Assembly (NCBI GenBank): GCA_040005555.1
Contig: JBDTYT010000079.1
Location: 1-7,666 of the forward strand
DNA from: JBDTYT01 sp040005555
Lineage (GTDB): Bacteria; Actinomycetota; UBA4738; HRBIN12
Reading direction: 5' to 3'
Length of the DNA: 7,666 nucleotides
Position numbers and translations under genes: made by a program. The notes under the pieces are model-generated. The model searched no databases and was not told the DNA's origin. It saw only the letters and a program-made list of their open reading frames with translations. The first letter of the stretch is position 1, and each line of letters begins with the position of its first letter. Positions 1 to 6,506 of this stretch are shown here, one piece after another.

Positions 1-347
1 TCCTCCCCCTCGAATAGACGGTCATCCACCTTCACGATCCGCCCCTTCCGCTCCACGTACACGTCGTCAGGACCATTCACCATCACTTCGGTGATGTCGG
101 GGTCCTTGAGCAAGAACTCGATCGGCCCCAGCCCGACGACCGCATCTGATACCTCGTTGATCACCCTCGCGAGCGTGCTCTGTGGCAGGATGTGCCCTTC
201 TGACCGCAAGATCGCGAGGGCTTCCTCACGCACTCGGAGGCGACGCTCCGCGCGTGAGACGGTCTCCAAACCGCGAGCGTCGACGCGCTGGAGCAGTTGC
301 TCGTGCAAGCCGCGACGGACGCTCGCGAGCGCGTCGGTTCTGCTCAC
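1..347 (-). CDS. cpaF: CpaF/TadA-type secretion ATPase, N-terminal part (cut by window edge)
   Basis: CpaF/TadA is the cytoplasmic hexameric ATPase that powers assembly of Tad/Flp pili. The GTG start at 347 overlaps the stop of cpaE by four bases (GTGA), with GGAGG seven bases upstream, so translation is probably coupled. About 115 residues are visible. The N-terminus is charged and helical. It is followed by the family's pre-ATPase segment, including GLGPIEFLL, the core DITEVMVNGPDDVYVERKG and the start of the next strand; this wording is typical of CpaF and tells it apart from other PilT/VirB11 ATPases. The Walker A and B motifs lie beyond position 1 and cannot be seen. The reading frame is open to the window edge, with no sign of damage. 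The family call is firm; whether the rest is intact is unknown. Confidence 0.93.
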   Translation of the reverse strand, partial: MSRTDALASVRRGLHEQLLQRVDARGLETVSRAERRLRVREEALAILRSEGHILPQSTLARVINEVSDAVVGLGPIEFLLKDPDITEVMVNGPDDVYVERKGRIVKVDDRLFEGE

Positions 348-1423
348 TCCGGGGCCTCCATCAACCGGGCAGCGAGTCGCTCGATAGCCCGACCGGTCCG
401 GCCGCGGAGCGCGAGGAGCCGCCCGTGGTCTTGGGCTCGGCTTGCGTTGCGGTCGACCGGGATCACAGCTACGGGCGGCTTTCCGAAGGCGCGCTCGACA
501 TCGGCCGGAACGATCTCGCCGCGCCGCGCGGCGTTCACGACGAAGTCGCACCGATCGTCGATCCGCATCGCCGAGACCGCACGCTTGGCGGCTCGGAACG
601 ACAGAACATCGAGCTGCAGCACGACGACGACTCGAGTCGCGACACCCAATCCCGCCCGGGTTACGTCGTCCATGCCTCGAGGGACGTGCAACACCACGAC
701 GTCGGCTCGTGCCGCGACCGCATCGATGGTCGATCGAACGGCGTCGGCATCGATCCGGGCAGCCGCCGCCTGGTCTCCCGGAGCCAGCAATACGCGGAAC
801 CCCTCCGTGTGCGCCCACAAGATCTCGTCGAGGTGACGGGCCGACAGCTCGTCGACCAGAGGGATGATGTCGACGATCGTGCGCAGCGGTTCGTCGGTGG
901 GCGCGCCGACCGCGTGGGTCACGTCGGCGAACGCGAGGTCCAGATCGACCAATACGCACGAACGGTCGCCCCGCGAGAGAGCAGCGGCGAGGTGCGTCGC
1001 GATGAACGTGGTCCCGGTTCCCCCCCGAGGTCCGTAGACGGCGAGCACCACCCCGCGCTTTCCCGTGGCCCGGGCGGCTGAGGGCAACGCGCGCGCCGTG
1101 GCGCCGGCGAGCTCCTCCCGCTCGGCCGGCCAGACGTAGAAGCCACGGGCTCCGGCACGGATCGCACCTCGGAGGGCACGCACCGACTCGGCGGTGTCAA
1201 GGGCGAGCAGCACGCCGCCGGAGATCGAACCTGCCAAACGGGCGAGCCCGGGCGACGCGACGATGGCGTCCGGCTCGAGCTGGCGGACCGCTTCAGCAAG
1301 TTGCCGCTCGTCGGATGCAGTGGCGACGACCCTCGCCCGACCACCGCGGTCGAGGAAGTGCATGACTTCTTCAGCGACGCCGGGCTGTTCGAGCCCGAGC
1401 ACCACCCTCGTCACATCGTCCAC
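344..1423 (-). CDS. cpaE: CpaE/TadZ-like pilus-assembly ATPase (MinD/ParA fold) with degenerate P-loop
   Basis: CpaE/TadZ places the Tad pilus machine in the cell. The protein has 359 residues from the GTG at 1423, chosen because AGAGGA sits about seven bases upstream; GTG at 1441 or ATG at 1543 would add a low-complexity N-terminus. Residues 1-105 look like an atypical receiver domain without a clear phospho-acceptor pocket. Residues 124-350 are a MinD-like domain: GPRGGTGTT (131-139) stands at the deviant Walker A, and VLVDLDLAFADV (157-168) is the typical CpaE strand. Both signature lysines of KGGxGKT are replaced (Arg133 and Thr137), so ATP hydrolysis is doubtful. The gene runs directly into cpaF, and tadB/tadC would be expected beyond the window edge. 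The family call is strong, supported by the cpaF neighbour. It could also be described as an SpoVR-independent MinD-like orphan, but the operon favours TadZ. Confidence 0.86.
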   Translation of the reverse strand: MDDVTRVVLGLEQPGVAEEVMHFLDRGGRARVVATASDERQLAEAVRQLEPDAIVASPGLARLAGSISGGVLLALDTAESVRALRGAIRAGARGFYVWPAEREELAGATARALPSAARATGKRGVVLAVYGPRGGTGTTFIATHLAAALSRGDRSCVLVDLDLAFADVTHAVGAPTDEPLRTIVDIIPLVDELSARHLDEILWAHTEGFRVLLAPGDQAAAARIDADAVRSTIDAVAARADVVVLHVPRGMDDVTRAGLGVATRVVVVLQLDVLSFRAAKRAVSAMRIDDRCDFVVNAARRGEIVPADVERAFGKPPVAVIPVDRNASRAQDHGRLLALRGRTGRAIERLAARLMEAPE

Positions 1424-1679
1424 GCTTCCGTCCTCTTTCACGCCGTGGGAAGGCGAACCGGGAAACAGCGAGGGAGAGAAGACGCGGCCGAGGGAGAGTT
1501 GGCCGCTTCCGTTCGAGGGGACACTACCGGCGGTGGCGGCCACGGGCCATCCCCAGAGCGGCCGATTTCGAGATCTTGTCGGGCGGGTTCACCGGCCGAC
1601 CTTTCGCTCACCTCTCGGGGGATTGCGCAGCCGCGGTGACGCGAGATCGCGACCGCTCACGCCGTGGCATGATCGGGGT
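1424..1679. other. Divergent intergenic region between cpaE and the DinB gene
   Basis: This 256-base stretch separates two divergent genes and must hold both promoters. On the minus strand a possible -10 (TAGTGT, 1526 down to 1521) would give cpaE a leader of about 90 bases, but no good -35 is visible, so this is weak. The cpaE frame stays open back to 1543, so the true start could be upstream. On the plus strand TGTCGGGC occurs at 1577 but has no TAnnnT eight bases later. No convincing small gene or hairpin was seen. Confidence 0.3.
1668..1673 (+). promoter_or_regulatory. Candidate -10 (CATGAT) for leaderless DinB-family transcript
   Basis: CATGAT matches TATAAT at four of six positions and ends six bases before the GTG at 1680. 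That spacing would put the transcription start on the start codon, as in leaderless actinobacterial mRNAs. There is no clear -35 and no good ribosome site before the GTG beyond a short run of G. The call is weak taken alone; the same geometry at 2335 and 7487 makes it more believable. Confidence 0.3.
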
Positions 1680-2255
1680 GTGGACGCTGCACATCGTGTC
1701 GTGCGGGCGACGCTCGAGGAAGCACACCGTACGTTCGCCGAGAACACTCACGGACTCTCGCTGGAGGAGGCGCTCTACGCGGCCGGCGGCTACCGCTCGA
1801 TCCTCGGCATCGCCAAACACGTCGCCGGGTGGAGCGAGGTGTACCGCTCGTACGCTTTCGAGCCGACGCCTCGACACTGGGCACAGACGGACTGGCCGAG
1901 AGGACTCCGTGATCGGATCGAACCGACGAAGGAGTATCTCGACGAGGTCCTCGCCTGGTTCGAGCGGACCTCAGGAACGTGGCTCGCGTCGCTCGACGAT
2001 ACCGAAGACCTCGAGACGCCTAAACCCGTCCATTGGGGCGACACGGTCCCACTCGTCGACATCGCGGTGATGGTTGCTGGACACTGGCTCTACCACGCGG
2101 GCGAGATCAACGCCATCCTGGCGATCCAGCGGGCCGAGGCGTGGGAGTACGGCGAGGAGGTCGAGGAGAACCACATCTCGACCGTTGGTCACGGCGTTCG
2201 GCCCGATTGGATGAACGACGGCCAAGCGCTGCAGTTCGAGCGCGATCAGATGTAG
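1680..2255 (+). CDS. DinB-superfamily four-helix-bundle protein (probable metal-dependent enzyme)
   Basis: The protein has 191 residues from GTG 1680; homology begins at once (AAHRVVRATLEEAHRTF), so upstream in-frame starts were not used. DinB/YfiT proteins are cytoplasmic bundles that bind a divalent metal through three histidines. Here His47 (in IAKHVAGW) and the pair His135/His139 (in GHWLYHAGEI) sit where the family places them, so the metal site looks complete. Known relatives include bacillithiol and mycothiol S-transferases and maleylpyruvate isomerase, so a thiol-transfer role is possible but not shown. The C-terminal tail from about residue 160 is polar. Despite the family name (from a damage-inducible B. 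subtilis gene), its promoter region lacks the damage-type site found at two other genes here. It appears monocistronic. Confidence 0.85.
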   Translation: MDAAHRVVRATLEEAHRTFAENTHGLSLEEALYAAGGYRSILGIAKHVAGWSEVYRSYAFEPTPRHWAQTDWPRGLRDRIEPTKEYLDEVLAWFERTSGTWLASLDDTEDLETPKPVHWGDTVPLVDIAVMVAGHWLYHAGEINAILAIQRAEAWEYGEEVEENHISTVGHGVRPDWMNDGQALQFERDQM

Positions 2256-2265
2256 GTCACGTGGA

Positions 2266-2281
2266 CCAGCGAATCGGCTGG
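2266..2281 (+). terminator. Weak hairpin after the DinB-family gene
   Basis: CCAGC and GCTGG pair over a six-base loop, ten bases after the stop codon. The stem is only five pairs and no T-run follows, so this is a poor intrinsic terminator at best. Confidence 0.2.
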
Positions 2282-2306
2282 GCGAACTGAGCCTCTTCCA
2301 CGGAGA

Positions 2307-2328
2307 TGTCAGACCCCGGGTCTACCAT
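2307..2328 (+). promoter_or_regulatory. PafBC-type (RecA-independent) DNA-damage promoter
   Basis: TGTCAGAC (2307-2314), eight bases, then TACCAT (2323-2328), which ends six bases before the ATG at 2335. This fits the mycobacterial RecA-NDp consensus tTGTCRGtg-N8-TAnnnT, recognised by PafBC with RNA polymerase, except that the less conserved last two bases of the upstream box are AC rather than TG. The start of transcription should fall on or next to the ATG, giving a leaderless mRNA. CCCGG (2315-2319) and CCGGG (2329-2333) also form an inverted repeat around the -10. A second copy of the site is at 7516-7495 on the minus strand. Confidence 0.7.
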
Positions 2329-2334
2329 CCGGGC

Positions 2335-2586
2335 ATGGGAACGCTCATCGACCTCGAAGTCTGGCGCGAGCAGCACGAGCGCGACCCGGTCGTACGCCTG
2401 GAGCGGGCCGTCCGGCGCCTTGATCGGCTGCTCGGCGAGGGCCCGGGACGGATCGGCCCCCGCGTCGAGTCTGAACTCCTCGCCATCACGAGGGCGGTAA
2501 CCGCTGGCATCGCTGAGGAGGCTGCCGAGCGCGCCGAGCGGCTGGCGGACCGCCTCGAGCACCCCGCGTCCAAAGCCGCTCGATAG
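2335..2586 (+). CDS. Small helical protein of unknown function, probably damage-inducible
   Basis: The protein has 83 residues from ATG 2335; I do not recognise the family. It starts MGTLIDLEVWREQHERD. Residues 17-35 and 42-75 look like two long charged helices, rich in Arg, Glu, Leu and Ala, with some heptad-like spacing (ERAVRRLDRLL; EEAAERAERLADRLE). A short Gly/Pro turn separates them near residues 34-42. There are no Cys residues, signal peptide or membrane segment, so it is probably a cytoplasmic helical hairpin or coiled coil that could bind a partner protein. There is no ribosome site; the -10 TACCAT lies six bases upstream, indicating leaderless translation. That promoter has the PafBC damage-response form, so a role in the damage response is inferred from regulation only. 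It seems to stand alone between the DinB gene and the sigma operon. Confidence 0.75.
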   Translation: MGTLIDLEVWREQHERDPVVRLERAVRRLDRLLGEGPGRIGPRVESELLAITRAVTAGIAEEAAERAERLADRLEHPASKAAR

Positions 2587-2590
2587 GCAC

Positions 2591-2616
2591 GGAACCGAAG
2601 CCTTCCGAGCACGGTC
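2591..2616 (+). promoter_or_regulatory. Candidate ECF-sigma promoter (GGAACC-N17-GTC)
   Basis: GGAACC (2591-2596) resembles the -35 element of many ECF sigma factors, and GTC (2614-2616) follows after 17 bases, as in their -10 elements. It lies about 130 bases before the ECF sigma gene and could serve autoregulation. The motif is short and no second copy was found. The remaining gap to 2747 holds only a small hairpin, GGAGC/GCTCC at 2649-2661. Confidence 0.25.
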
Positions 2617-2711
2617 AGTAGGGCGAACCAGCTTCCTGCAGGGAGGAGGGAGCCCCGCTCCGAAACCGTGAACGCCCTGCTCAGGGGGTGTGCGGACGAC
2701 GGCGCGGGCGC

Positions 2712-2717
2712 TACGCT
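2712..2717 (+). promoter_or_regulatory. Candidate housekeeping -10 (TACGCT) for the sigma operon
   Basis: TACGCT fits TAnnnT and would start transcription near 2724, leaving a leader of about 24 bases that includes the strong ribosome site GAGAGGA (2736-2742), five bases before the GTG at 2748. No clear -35 was seen. Confidence 0.3.
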
Positions 2718-2747
2718 TGCTTGGCCGGCCGGCTCGAGAGGACGCCC

Positions 2748-3278
2748 GTGCACGATCCTGACCCCCGTATCCTCGCCCGCGCCCAGGCCGGCGATCTCAG
2801 CGCGTTCGAGGACCTCGTCCGCACATACCAGGCCGACGTCTGGAGGTTCAGCTACAGCTTCACGCGTGACCGGGCTCTTGCTGAGGACGTCACGCAGGAA
2901 GCCTTCATCCGCGCTTTCCGATTCATCCGGACGTTCCGGGGTGATGCGAAGTTCGGCAGCTGGCTCTTCCGGATCACGCGCAACTGCGCGATGGATGCGA
3001 TCCGCGCCCGTAAGGGCAACGACGAGCGCGCCCAGCGGCAACCCGCGCCCGTGGGCCCGAGCGATCCCGAGACGCGCGCGGAGTTGAACGCCGCCCTCGC
3101 CGCTGTCTCCGAGGACCATCGCGAGCCGTTCCTGCTCGTCGAGGTGTTCGGCCTGTCATATCAGGAAGCGGCGGACGTCCTGAACGTGCGCGTCGGCACG
3201 ATCAAGAGCCGCATGCACCGCGCTCGACAGGCCATGATGAGCGCGCTCGTCACCGAGGAGGACATCGGTGGACTGTAG
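2748..3278 (+). CDS. ECF (extracytoplasmic function) RNA polymerase sigma factor
   Basis: The protein has 176 residues from GTG 2748, set by the GAGAGGA ribosome site five bases upstream. It directs RNA polymerase to a stress regulon. Region 2 spans about residues 20-90: FEDLVRTYQADVWRF, then the core-binding and -10-recognition stretch LAEDVTQEAFIRAFR and the melting helix GSWLFRITRNCAMDAIR. A linker of about 25 residues follows. Region 4, about residues 114-167, has the helix-turn-helix GLSYQEAADVLNVRVGTIKSR, which reads the -35 element. Region 3 and C-terminal extensions are absent, as expected for the group. The stop overlaps the start of the next gene, a zinc-finger anti-sigma factor, by 11 bases, so the two are coupled and the pair is almost certainly cognate. 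The ECF call is firm; the subgroup is not assigned. Confidence 0.96.
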   Translation: MHDPDPRILARAQAGDLSAFEDLVRTYQADVWRFSYSFTRDRALAEDVTQEAFIRAFRFIRTFRGDAKFGSWLFRITRNCAMDAIRARKGNDERAQRQPAPVGPSDPETRAELNAALAAVSEDHREPFLLVEVFGLSYQEAADVLNVRVGTIKSRMHRARQAMMSALVTEEDIGGL

Positions 3279-5292
3279 CCGGTCGCAAGCCGCGCTCTCC
3301 GAGCGCATGGACGGCGAGCACCTGAGTCCGCGCGTGACGGCGGCACTCGACCAGCACCTCGCCGGGTGTTCGACCTGTCGCGCGTTCGAGCAGCGCTCCT
3401 ACCGGCTGCGCGAGCAAGCTCGGTTCAGCGTCGCACCCGCGGTCCCCGACCTCGTCGGGCCGATCATGACCGCCATCGAGCGCGAGTCGCAGGTACGGGC
3501 CCCGGCGCGCACCCGGATGCGCGTCATGCGATCGATGGGCGAGCGGCAGCTGCGTCGCCCGCTCCTCAGAACGCTCGCGCCCGCTGTGGCCGCGCTGCTC
3601 GTGGGTGCGATCGCCGGTAGCCTGCTCGTCGGCGGACCGTTTCCGGAGCCGGGCGGCCGGTCGGCCATAGCCGCAGCCGCGGTCACGCGCGGCGTCGCGT
3701 CGGCGGCCTCGAAGCTCTCGGCGTACCAGGCGAACTTCCAGATCACCGAATACCACTTCTCGACCGACGTTCCGGTGCGGGAGCTCTCGATGAACGTCTG
3801 GTTCGAAGCGCCGGAGCGGTTCCGGCTCGACATCGCCGACCATACGAGCTACCCGAGCCCGGGCTTCACCCCGACGGATCTCTCACTCGTGGTGAACGGC
3901 CCTACCTGGTACTCCTCGGGCCCCGCGCCCTGTCAGTTCTCGCGATGCCCGCAGAAGCAGACGGTCATCACCCATCGTGTGCCGTTCTCCTCGACCACCC
4001 CCGCGCCCACCGATCTCGTGCTGCCCGTGACGACGCTCGCCGACGCGAACCAGCTCACCGTGCTCGGCCTCGGCACCGTCCTCGGCCGAAACGCCGTGGA
4101 AGTGCAACTGCCGTTCGAACGCGCCAGGGCGCTGTTCCCGTTCCTTGACCTCGGAGGGTCGTGGCGGCCGTTCTTCCCCAACGACCGGGTCGTGCTGTGG
4201 CTCGACGCGTCAAGCTGGTTCCCGCTCCGATGGTCGGTATACCCGGCGAGCGGCCTCGAGCGCGACCAGTGGGCCCTTCGGTTCGGCCTGCCCGAGGAAC
4301 CGTCGAAGCGCGCGATCTTCGAGGTCTCGGCTCTATCGGTGGACGAACGAGTGCCGACGCCCGGCACGTTCACGATCCCGCACGTGAAGACCGCGACCGA
4401 TGCCGGCGCCACCGTGATCGATCTCGCCGACGCGTCGAAACAGACGGGATTCGCCCCAGTGATTCCCGGCACGGTCGAGGGGCTCGATCTGTACCGCGTG
4501 GTTCTGCCTCCCGCCGAGGAGCAGCCGAAGGCCGACGAGACCCTCATCACGTATTCGAAGGGCTTGTCTTGGTTGAAGGTGGGCGAAACGCGGAGCTGGA
4601 GTCAGGACGCGTTCTTCGGACCGGTCGGGTTCCACGCGAAGCAGGTCCCGCTGTCGAATGGTGGGATCGCGTACTACGAACCGGCTTCGGTCGACCATGG
4701 ACGTCGATTGTCGATCCACTCGGCGGGCATCGATCTGTACGTCGAGACCAACTTGTCGCGCGATGATCTCCTCGGCGTGGCGGGTTCGTTGCCGGTGCGT
4801 GGCATCGAGATCCCCGAGTCATGGCGGGTTCGGGTCGCGCCGGGGGGCGTGACCGAGCGGGTTTCGCTCGCCGAGGCCGCCGCCCAACTGCCGTTTGCCC
4901 TCTTGGAGCCACACCACCTCCCGGCAGGCTACGGTCTCGCGAGCGCCGAGCTCGTCCGGGTGCAGGACCGTCTCGGTGTGAACGTGTACTTCCAGCAATC
5001 GGACGCGGATCTCGGCTCCGGACCGATCCGGTTCCACGCCGAGGCCGGGCAGGAACTTCCCCCGGCATCCGCGGCCTCACAGTCGGCTGTCGATGTCCGC
5101 GGCACGCAGGGGCGTTGGACCCCGGACCGCGGACAGCTCGAGTGGGTCGAGGACGGCGTCTACTACTCGCTCGACGGGCCGGGGCTCGGATTGGAGGATC
5201 TGCTCGCGGTCGCCGGGTCGATGGGTCCGCTCGACCCGGTTGATCGCGGGGGCGCGCCGAGCCCGTCCGCCCCCGCCGGGGCCGGCTCGTGA
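3268..5292 (+). CDS. Membrane anti-sigma factor with zinc finger fused to an RseB/LolA-like extracytoplasmic sensor
   Basis: The protein has 674 residues from GTG 3268, with GAGGAGG six bases upstream; this start keeps Cys3. Residues 1-40 are a ZAS zinc finger (Cys3, then His30-x3-Cys34-x2-Cys37) that should bind and hold the preceding ECF sigma factor. One membrane helix lies at about 103-123. Outside, residues 150-370 resemble the LolA/RseB fold (YQANFQITEYHF, NVWFEAPERFRLDIAD, later VPTPGTFTIP), with Cys222 and Cys227 able to form a disulphide. Two similar modules follow, about 405-510 and 545-653, each ending in L(S/G)xxDLLxVAGS; they resemble the RseB C-terminal domain or DUF4367. The tail is Pro/Ser/Ala-rich. 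Typical anti-sigma factors of this kind are 80-300 residues, so this one is very large: RseA and RseB functions seem joined in one chain. The anti-sigma role is firm; the outer domain names are inferred from sequence pattern. Confidence 0.9.
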   Translation: MDCSRSQAALSERMDGEHLSPRVTAALDQHLAGCSTCRAFEQRSYRLREQARFSVAPAVPDLVGPIMTAIERESQVRAPARTRMRVMRSMGERQLRRPLLRTLAPAVAALLVGAIAGSLLVGGPFPEPGGRSAIAAAAVTRGVASAASKLSAYQANFQITEYHFSTDVPVRELSMNVWFEAPERFRLDIADHTSYPSPGFTPTDLSLVVNGPTWYSSGPAPCQFSRCPQKQTVITHRVPFSSTTPAPTDLVLPVTTLADANQLTVLGLGTVLGRNAVEVQLPFERARALFPFLDLGGSWRPFFPNDRVVLWLDASSWFPLRWSVYPASGLERDQWALRFGLPEEPSKRAIFEVSALSVDERVPTPGTFTIPHVKTATDAGATVIDLADASKQTGFAPVIPGTVEGLDLYRVVLPPAEEQPKADETLITYSKGLSWLKVGETRSWSQDAFFGPVGFHAKQVPLSNGGIAYYEPASVDHGRRLSIHSAGIDLYVETNLSRDDLLGVAGSLPVRGIEIPESWRVRVAPGGVTERVSLAEAAAQLPFALLEPHHLPAGYGLASAELVRVQDRLGVNVYFQQSDADLGSGPIRFHAEAGQELPPASAASQSAVDVRGTQGRWTPDRGQLEWVEDGVYYSLDGPGLGLEDLLAVAGSMGPLDPVDRGGAPSPSAPAGAGS

Positions 5293-6488
5293 GGGTCAGG
5301 GGCATCGGGGCGGTTGCATCGGGCGCCGCCGTGGGGTTCGCGCTGGGTGCGGTGCTGTCGCTGTCGCTGCAAGGGGTCGCGGTCACCCCGCGCAGCGGCG
5401 GAAGCGTCTCGCACGCCACGGCGCCATTCACCGTTCCCGAGGCATCGGATACCTTCCTCGCGTGGATCCCGGGCGGCTTCCCAGCGGGATTCCGCGAGAG
5501 CCTCGCCGCTGCACCGGGGTTCGAGCACACGGTGGTCGTCGCGAGCGACAACACGTGGCTCACGCGCTCCTTCGACGCGCAGGGCCAGACCGTGGACGAT
5601 CCACCGTCCGGTTTCTCGATCCCCCTCGAGGTCGGAGCGGTGAACCCGCGGGAGTTCGCGCCCTTCCTTCCCCCCGCCGACAGGGGTGTCGTGCTCGCGC
5701 TCGCCGCCGGGCAAGGGGTGCTCGGCGAGAGCAGTGCGAAGCTCCGAGGCCTCGGACCCGGCGCCGTGCTTCGGTTCGGGGACGTCGATGTGACGGTCGC
5801 GGCGATCTTGCCCGATGAGCTCGTGGGTGCGCACGAGCTCTTCGTCTCGCTCGACGTGGGACGCCGGATCGGCGTCACCCACGATCGATACGCGCTGTTG
5901 CAGCCGCAAGGCTTCCCTACGGATCGTCAGCTCGAGAGGCAGATCCGGGCTCTCTTGCCGATGGGCACGCTCGTGCGGGTCCGAGCGCCCGGCGAAACGC
6001 CGTTCTTCCGCCAGGGCGACGCCGTACTGCCGCCGGTCCGCTTGAAGATGCTGTTCGGCGAGTTCGCCGCGAAGCGCACGCCGGGTCAGCCGGGCTACCT
6101 GACGCTCGACCCCGCGTGGGTTCGCACGCACATCGCGACCGAGCACGTTCCGCTCCTGGGGAACGTGACGTGCAACGTCGCGTTGTTCCCGCAGATCCGC
6201 GGCGCGATCCATGAGCTGATCGACGAGGGCCTCGCCCATACCGTTACGAGCTTTTCGGGTTGTTACTCCCACCGATTCGTGAACCGCGACCCCGAGGCAG
6301 GGATCTCGCACCACACGTGGGGTGCCGCCCTGGACATCAACGTGCCGCAGAACCCGTCCGGAGCCGTGCCACACCAAGACCCGCGCATGGTGGCCGTGTT
6401 CGAACGATGGGGGTTCATCTGGGGCGGGACGTTCATCCTTCCCGACGGCATGCACTTCGAGTACCGACGCGCGCCCGCATCGAGCTGA
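5289..6488 (+). CDS. Membrane-anchored M15-family peptidoglycan peptidase (VanY/CwlK type) with permease-like outer domain
   Basis: The protein has 399 residues; GTG 5289 overlaps the anti-sigma stop by four bases (GTGA), so it is coupled to it. Residues 5-32 form an uncleaved anchor or signal sequence. The C-terminal 100 residues are an M15 zinc peptidase: S340-x-H342-x2-G-x-A-x-D349 and H389 (in DGMHFEY) are the expected zinc ligands, with acidic Asp386 three residues before the last His and the usual tryptophans (FERWGFIWGG). Such enzymes cut D-Ala-D-Ala or L-Ala-D-Glu bonds in the wall. Residues 45-235 are unlike M15 enzymes and recall the outer domain of MacB/FtsX-type permeases (VGAVNPREFAPFLP; LRGLGPGAVLRFGDVDVTVAAILPDE), with no permease helices. 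Cys295 and Cys325 could pair. The peptidase call is strong; the middle domain is tentative. The operon suggests wall repair or remodelling under sigma control. Confidence 0.88.
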   Translation: MRVRGIGAVASGAAVGFALGAVLSLSLQGVAVTPRSGGSVSHATAPFTVPEASDTFLAWIPGGFPAGFRESLAAAPGFEHTVVVASDNTWLTRSFDAQGQTVDDPPSGFSIPLEVGAVNPREFAPFLPPADRGVVLALAAGQGVLGESSAKLRGLGPGAVLRFGDVDVTVAAILPDELVGAHELFVSLDVGRRIGVTHDRYALLQPQGFPTDRQLERQIRALLPMGTLVRVRAPGETPFFRQGDAVLPPVRLKMLFGEFAAKRTPGQPGYLTLDPAWVRTHIATEHVPLLGNVTCNVALFPQIRGAIHELIDEGLAHTVTSFSGCYSHRFVNRDPEAGISHHTWGAALDINVPQNPSGAVPHQDPRMVAVFERWGFIWGGTFILPDGMHFEYRRAPASS

Positions 6489-6506
6489 TCTAAGAGCGGA
6501 CAAGCA

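Noticed and set aside
1576..1598. A third TGTCRG box (TGTCGGGC at 1577) that might be a damage promoter for the DinB-family gene
   Set aside because: The six bases at the N8 position are CGGCCG, not TAnnnT, and the site is about 100 bases from the start codon.
2613..2634. GGTCAGTA upstream of the sigma gene as another PafBC site
   Set aside because: The first conserved T is missing and the N8 position reads CAGCTT, which is not a -10 of the TAnnnT form.
4547..5878. Long minus-strand open frames opposite the anti-sigma and peptidase genes
   Set aside because: They are antisense to well-supported domains, are very rich in Arg, Pro and Ser, and show no recognisable motif.
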